Origin: an uncultured Anaeromyxobacter sp. | Lineage (GTDB): Bacteria; Myxococcota; Myxococcia; Myxococcales; Anaeromyxobacteraceae | DNA length: 44,575 nt | Assembly: GCA_903904005.1 (NCBI GenBank) | Contig: CAIVAR010000019.1 | Location: 1-44,575, forward strand | Direction: 5' to 3' | Shown: positions 41,445-44,575 of the stretch, piece after piece | How the letters are laid out: each line of letters begins with the position of its first letter | Numbering within the stretch: the stretch's first letter is position 1 | Made by a program: the position numbers and the translations under genes | The notes under the pieces: generated by a model | The model's input: only the letters and a program-made list of their open reading frames with translations | Told to the model about the DNA's origin: nothing | The model's database searches: none

Positions 41445-42560
41445 ATGAACGCGGACGTCGTCCTCGTCGGCGCCGGCCTCCAGGGCTGCGGCGTGGCCCT
41501 GCGCCTCGCCCAGGCCGGGCGGAGCGTGCTGGTGCTCGAGCGAAGCATCCCCGGCGCGGAGGCGTCGAGCGCGGCCGGCGGGATCCTCTCCCCGGGCGTC
41601 GAGGCCGAGCCCGGCCCCTTTCACCACCTGTGCATGGAGTCCCTCGGCAGGTGGAGCGACTTCGCCGCGGAGGTGGAGCGGCTCTCCGGTTCCTGGGTGG
41701 GTTTCCGGGGCGGCGGCACGCTCGAGGTCTCGGTCGACGACCGCTTCACGCCGGTGCTGGCGGGTCGCGCCGCCGCGCTCGAGCGGGCCGGGGTCGCGGT
41801 GGAGATCCTCGACGGCGACGCGGCGCGCCGGCTCGAGCCGGGGCTCTCGCCCGAGACGCGCGGCGCCATCTGGTTCCCGGGGGAGGCGTCGGTCGACCCG
41901 CGGCTCCTCGGCCGCGCGCTCCACGTCGCCGCCTCCCGCGCCGGCGCGCGGTTCCTCCAGGGTCAGGTCCGGGGCATCGCGGTGGAGGGCGGCCGGGTCG
42001 TGGGTGTCGACCACGAAACGGGGCGCATCGACGCCGGTGCGGTGGTCCTCGCCGCGGGCGCCTGGAGCCTCCAGGTGGCGGGGCACGACCTGCCGGCCGG
42101 TGCGGTCCGCCCCGTGCGCGGCCAGATCGCGGTCCTCGACACGCGGCCTCCGCTCCTCTCCCGCGTCGTCTTCACCGACAAGGGCTACCTGGTCCCCCGG
42201 CCGGACGGTCGGATCCTCTGCGGCTCCACCATGGAGGAGGCGGGCTTCGAGAAGGTCGTGACGGCAGGCGGCCTCCTCCACGTGCTGCAGCTCGCGGTGG
42301 AGGCGGCGCCCGGCCTCGCCACCGCGCCCGTCGTGGAGTCCTGGTCCAACTTCCGGCCGGCCACGCCCGACGGGCTCCCCATCCTCGGACCGGGACGCAT
42401 CCCGGGGCTCTTCTACGCCACCGGCCACTACCGGAACGGCGTGTTGCTCACCCCGGTGACCGCCGACGCGGTGAGCGCGGCCGTCCTGGGGCGCGCCACG
42501 CCGGTGGACCTCGCTCCCTTCGGACCGGGGCGGCTCTCGCCGCGGGGAGCGGCCCGATGA
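41445..42560 (+). CDS. thiO: ThiO-like glycine/D-amino acid FAD oxidase
   Basis: A 371-residue FAD-dependent oxidase of the DAO superfamily. GAGLQG (9-14) begins the FAD-binding Rossmann fold, with LERSIPGAEASSAAGGIL next, VRPVRGQI in the middle, and SWSNFRPATPDGLPILGP and TGHYRNGVLLTP at the end. This last motif is typical of glycine oxidase ThiO, which supplies dehydroglycine for thiazole synthesis. No other thiamine gene is nearby, so a broader D-amino acid or sarcosine-type role is possible. The ATG overlap with the next gene (ATGA at 42557) couples the two. Confidence 0.82.
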   Translation: MNADVVLVGAGLQGCGVALRLAQAGRSVLVLERSIPGAEASSAAGGILSPGVEAEPGPFHHLCMESLGRWSDFAAEVERLSGSWVGFRGGGTLEVSVDDRFTPVLAGRAAALERAGVAVEILDGDAARRLEPGLSPETRGAIWFPGEASVDPRLLGRALHVAASRAGARFLQGQVRGIAVEGGRVVGVDHETGRIDAGAVVLAAGAWSLQVAGHDLPAGAVRPVRGQIAVLDTRPPLLSRVVFTDKGYLVPRPDGRILCGSTMEEAGFEKVVTAGGLLHVLQLAVEAAPGLATAPVVESWSNFRPATPDGLPILGPGRIPGLFYATGHYRNGVLLTPVTADAVSAAVLGRATPVDLAPFGPGRLSPRGAAR

Positions 42561-43762
42561 GATCGGCCTTTGCCGCCCTGCTCCTCCTTGCCGCCTGCAG
42601 CGCGCGGTCGCCCGAGCGCACGGAGGAGGCGGGGAGCTCCCGCGGACGGGCCGCTCCCGCCGGCGAGGCGCTGGCCCGGGTTCGCGAGCCGCCCGGCCCC
42701 TGCCTCCCCGGTCGGCCCGGCGCGGCGGCGGCGGAGCTGGCGGTGGCCGCGACCCGTGCGCGGGAGGCCGGGCGACCGGAGACGGCCCTCGCCTGTGCCG
42801 AGGAGGCGCTGGAGCTCGCCCCGCGGGACCGGGCGCCTCTCCGCGAGCGGGCCCTCGCCCTCGCCGACCTCGACCGGGAGGCCGACGCCCGGGCGGCACT
42901 GTCCCGCCTGCTCGCCGCCGATCCGGACGACCCGGCCACCCTCCTCGTCGCCGCCGAGCTTCACGTGTCCCGCTTCGGCGATCGCGACTCGCTGGAGGCA
43001 GGGCGCGACCTGGCGCTGCGCGGCGCCGCCGTCGCGCTCTCCGGCCCGCGCGCCGACCCCGCGTCCGCCCCGCGCCTGCTCGTGCTCGCGGGGATGGCCG
43101 AGAACGACCTGGGGCGCAGCCGGGAGGCGCTCCTCCACCTCGAGGAGGCGGTCGCGCTCGCCCCGCGCGACGTCGACGCCCTGTACGAGCGGGGCGTGGC
43201 GCTCTTCGAGCTGTGCCGCTTCGTCCCGGCCCGGCGGGCCTTCGAGAAGGTGCTCCGGCAGGCGCCCCGGGATCCGTGGGCGCTGCACCACCTCGGGCTC
43301 ATCGCCGAGCGGGCCGGGGAGGACCGGCGCGCCCGCGAGCTCCTCGGCCGGGCCTCGCGGCTGGCACCGCGCGACCTGCGCCCGCCGGTCGAGCTCTCGC
43401 GCGCCGCCTTCGAGACCGAGCTGCGCCGGGCCCTCGCCGAGCTGCCCGAGGGGGAGCGGGCGGCGCTCGTCGGCGTGCCGGTCGACGTGGAGGAGATCCC
43501 GGCCTACGCCGACCTCACCGCGGTGGAGCCGCCGCTCTCCCCCTCGATCCTGGGGCTGTTCCGCGGACCGTCGCTCGGCGAGCCGTGCCTGGCCGGCGAG
43601 GGGCCGGACTGCCGCTCCATCGTGATCTACCGGCGCAACCTGCTCCGCTTCGCCAGGGACCGCGCCCAGCTCTCCGAGCAGGTGCGCGTGACCCTCCTTC
43701 ACGAGCTCGGGCACCTTCACGGCGAGAGCGACGAGGGGTTGCGGGCCCGCGGCCTCGAGTGA
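42557..43762 (+). CDS. TPR lipoprotein with C-terminal zincin-like metallopeptidase domain
   Basis: A 401-residue lipoprotein: signal MRSAFAALLLLAAC with the lipobox cysteine at residue 14 or so. TPR repeats fill about 60-290, with several A.....LA..P.D..AL units. The last 110 residues (VPVDVEEIPAYADL, PPLSPSILGLFRGPS, IVIYRRNLLRFA, LLHELGHLHGESDEGL) match the short zincin-like family of PF06262, with HELGH at 382-386. Such domains are usually free small proteins; here one is fused to TPRs and anchored to a membrane. GGGGAG lies seven bases before the ATG. Coupling to the ThiO-like gene is seen, but its meaning is unknown. Confidence 0.88.
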   Translation: MRSAFAALLLLAACSARSPERTEEAGSSRGRAAPAGEALARVREPPGPCLPGRPGAAAAELAVAATRAREAGRPETALACAEEALELAPRDRAPLRERALALADLDREADARAALSRLLAADPDDPATLLVAAELHVSRFGDRDSLEAGRDLALRGAAVALSGPRADPASAPRLLVLAGMAENDLGRSREALLHLEEAVALAPRDVDALYERGVALFELCRFVPARRAFEKVLRQAPRDPWALHHLGLIAERAGEDRRARELLGRASRLAPRDLRPPVELSRAAFETELRRALAELPEGERAALVGVPVDVEEIPAYADLTAVEPPLSPSILGLFRGPSLGEPCLAGEGPDCRSIVIYRRNLLRFARDRAQLSEQVRVTLLHELGHLHGESDEGLRARGLE

Positions 43763-43770
43763 CGATCCGG

Positions 43771-43782
43771 GGGCGTACGCCC
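43771..43782. terminator. 12-bp palindrome after the TPR-zincin gene
   Basis: GGGCGTACGCCC lies 9-20 bases after the stop codon. It is a short GC-rich stem without a T-run. Transcription termination is inferred from position. Confidence 0.35.
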
Positions 43783-43810
43783 GGAGAGCCGTTGCCGGAC
43801 CGGCGCCCCC

Positions 43811-44062
43811 GTGCTAATCGCCATCGGCATGTGGGACACCAATCCGTGGGCGCCCTGGGGGCTCATTCACGTCGTGCGCGATGGGGTGGCGACCGTCACC
43901 GAGACGGGACTCTGGTTCCTGCTGCAGCGCCATCCGGGCGCGGTCGAGGCGGACGGGAAGGGATACTGGCTGTATCTCGACCAGCCGTACCGGGCAGAGC
44001 GGTGCGATGACCGGGCGTTTTACAAGCTGACGCCGGCGCCGTCGCGGAGACGCGGGGGGTAG
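43811..44062 (+). CDS. Possible small hypothetical protein
   Basis: An 83-residue frame from GTG 43811; an ATG at 43829 would give 77 residues. It reads like a real globular protein in places (GLIHVVRDGVATVTETGLWFLLQRHPG, then KGYWLYLDQPYRAERCDD), with many aromatic residues and little of the Arg/Pro excess seen in spurious frames. No ribosome-binding site is visible for either start. I do not recognise a family. The gene ends just before the tandem repeat block. Confidence 0.45.
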   Translation: MLIAIGMWDTNPWAPWGLIHVVRDGVATVTETGLWFLLQRHPGAVEADGKGYWLYLDQPYRAERCDDRAFYKLTPAPSRRRGG

Positions 44063-44080
44063 CGGGGGGGCGGAGGCAGC

Positions 44081-44260
44081 GGCCGCTTCCGTTGACCGTT
44101 GGCCGATTCCGTTGACCGTTGACCGTTGACCGTTGACCGTTGACCGTTGACCGTTGACCGTTGACCGTTGGCCGCTTCCGTTGACCGTTGACCGTTGGCC
44201 GCTTCCGTTGACCGTTGACCGCTGGCCGCTTCCGTTGACCGCTGGCCGTTGGCCGCTTCC
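44081..44260. repeat. Hierarchical 7-bp tandem repeat (CGTTGAC units)
   Basis: The unit CGTTGAC occurs eight times in a row at 44110-44165 and again in shorter runs. Blocks begin with GGCCGCTTC or GGCCGATTC (at 44081, 44101, 44170, 44197, 44224 and 44251) and consist of that spacer, a variable number of CGTTGAC and a closing CGTTGGC. The last three blocks are each 27 bases long. CGCTGGC variants occur at the right end. Confidence 0.95.
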
Positions 44261-44295
44261 GTGGGCGCGACCGCATCCGCGTCCGGAGGGGCCGT

Positions 44296-44347
44296 CTCCT
44301 TTCCTGGGGTGGGGTTCGCTTTGGGCGAAACCCCACCCGGAAAGGAG
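44296..44347. repeat. Long imperfect hairpin ahead of the IS66-type gene
   Basis: CTCCTTTCC (44296-44304) pairs with GGAAAGGAG (44339-44347). The inner parts, GGGGTGGGGTTCGC and GCGAAACCCCACCC, continue the stem with few mismatches, for about 23 paired bases around a TTTGG loop. It could be a terminator, a REP-like element or part of a mobile-element end. Confidence 0.7.
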
Positions 44348-44416
44348 CCGCAGATGGGTATCCGCTGCATGAAGCCCGGCTGGCGAGGATGAGGGAGCTG
44401 CCGCAGAGTGGGCGGG

Positions 44417-44575
44417 ATGGTGGCTCCAGAGACGTGGGCGACGCGGGTGGCGGAGTGGAGGGCGAGCGGGCAGACCTCGACCGACTACGCCGAGGGGAAA
44501 GGATTCTCGGCCGGAGGGCTGCGAAGTTGGGCCCATCGACTCGAGAGCGGCGGGGAGAGGCAGGCTCCAGCGCTG
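44417..44575 (+). CDS. IS66-type accessory protein TnpA-like (3' end missing)
   Basis: The 53 visible residues begin MVAPETWATRVAEWRASGQTS and continue TDYAEGKGFSAGGLRSWAHRLE. This resembles the first gene of IS66-family elements, a small helix-turn-helix protein with the pattern W...V..W..SG.....A...G.....L..W..RL. The gene runs off the right edge, so tnpB and the transposase cannot be checked. GGGCGGG precedes the ATG; no classical ribosome-binding site is seen. It could also be a free-standing HTH relic. Confidence 0.65.
   Translation, partial: MVAPETWATRVAEWRASGQTSTDYAEGKGFSAGGLRSWAHRLESGGERQAPAL

Larger units (their letters stand above)
44063..44416. other. Gene-free stretch with tandem repeats and long hairpin
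   Basis: About 350 bases between the small hypothetical gene and the IS66-type gene hold the heptamer repeat block and a long imperfect hairpin (entries of their own). Frames crossing the repeats on both strands show heptapeptide cycles, because a 7-bp unit keeps all frames open. They are not credible genes. Confidence 0.7.

Noticed and set aside
44081-44260. CRISPR array
   Set aside because: The unit is 7 bp with no unique spacers, and no cas genes are present.
43814-44536. A minus-strand frame with cycling GQRSTVN heptapeptides
   Set aside because: The cycle is the direct result of a 7-bp DNA repeat and occurs in every frame; no start signal supports translation.

Overview
The window is about 44.6 kb of very GC-rich bacterial DNA with strong G/C bias at third codon positions. 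That bias opens long meaningless reading frames opposite nearly every real gene. Gene content (mannose-type PTS with HprK and RapZ, stand-alone receiver proteins, orphan HNH endonucleases, Liv-type transport with an embedded acyl-CoA synthetase) and base composition fit a Myxococcota chromosome, most like Anaeromyxobacter. That assignment is an inference, since no rRNA or other marker gene is present. I see no tRNA, rRNA, CRISPR array or prophage. The only mobile-element trace is the start of an IS66-type accessory gene at the right edge.

Layout. 1-7711 (minus): dtd, a HIT hydrolase, then a branched-chain amino acid type ABC transporter (livG, livH, livM, binding protein, livF) with an acyl-CoA synthetase between livG and livH; livF runs off the left edge. 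7756-11152: an arginine N-succinyltransferase-like gene, a VapBC toxin-antitoxin pair with a perfect operator, a TfoX-domain protein and an MFS transporter. 11186-15760: arginine synthesis genes argC and argB with a secreted double VOC-domain protein between them, and a divergent M20 peptidase. 15810-18252: two unrelated HNH endonucleases. 17970-23066: a transglutaminase-like protein, a DedA protein, and two multi-spanning membrane proteins (GT87-like and YfhO-like). 23085-25439 (minus): a 22-residue lysine-rich peptide gene, an NFACT (RqcH/Tae2/NEMF-like) protein and a SprT-like metalloprotease.

25839-30974 (minus): metK, uppP, a NudL-type Nudix hydrolase, mannose-1-phosphate guanylyltransferase and a phosphohexomutase, nearly all overlapping or closely packed; apart from metK this is an envelope-precursor set. 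31062-37381 (minus): a complete mannose-family PTS operon in the order hprK, rapZ, EIIA, EIIB, EIIC, EIID, HPr, EI. 37531-39339 (plus): a DHH phosphoesterase coupled to a receiver protein, then a small membrane protein. 39347-40591: dinB. 40779-43762 (plus): a TetR regulator with a clear promoter/operator, a ThiO-like FAD oxidase and a TPR lipoprotein ending in a zincin domain. 43763-44575: one doubtful small gene, a hierarchical 7-bp tandem repeat, a long hairpin and the IS66-type gene start.

The most interesting item is the 22-residue poly-lysine peptide with its own promoter, a 14-bp palindrome and a strong Shine-Dalgarno sequence. It lies just ahead of the NFACT gene and is separated from it by a perfect 11-bp hairpin. 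Bacterial NFACT proteins (RqcH) act on stalled ribosomes and lysine runs can slow ribosomes, so this arrangement could be a stall-sensing leader. A small basic DNA-binding peptide is the competing reading.
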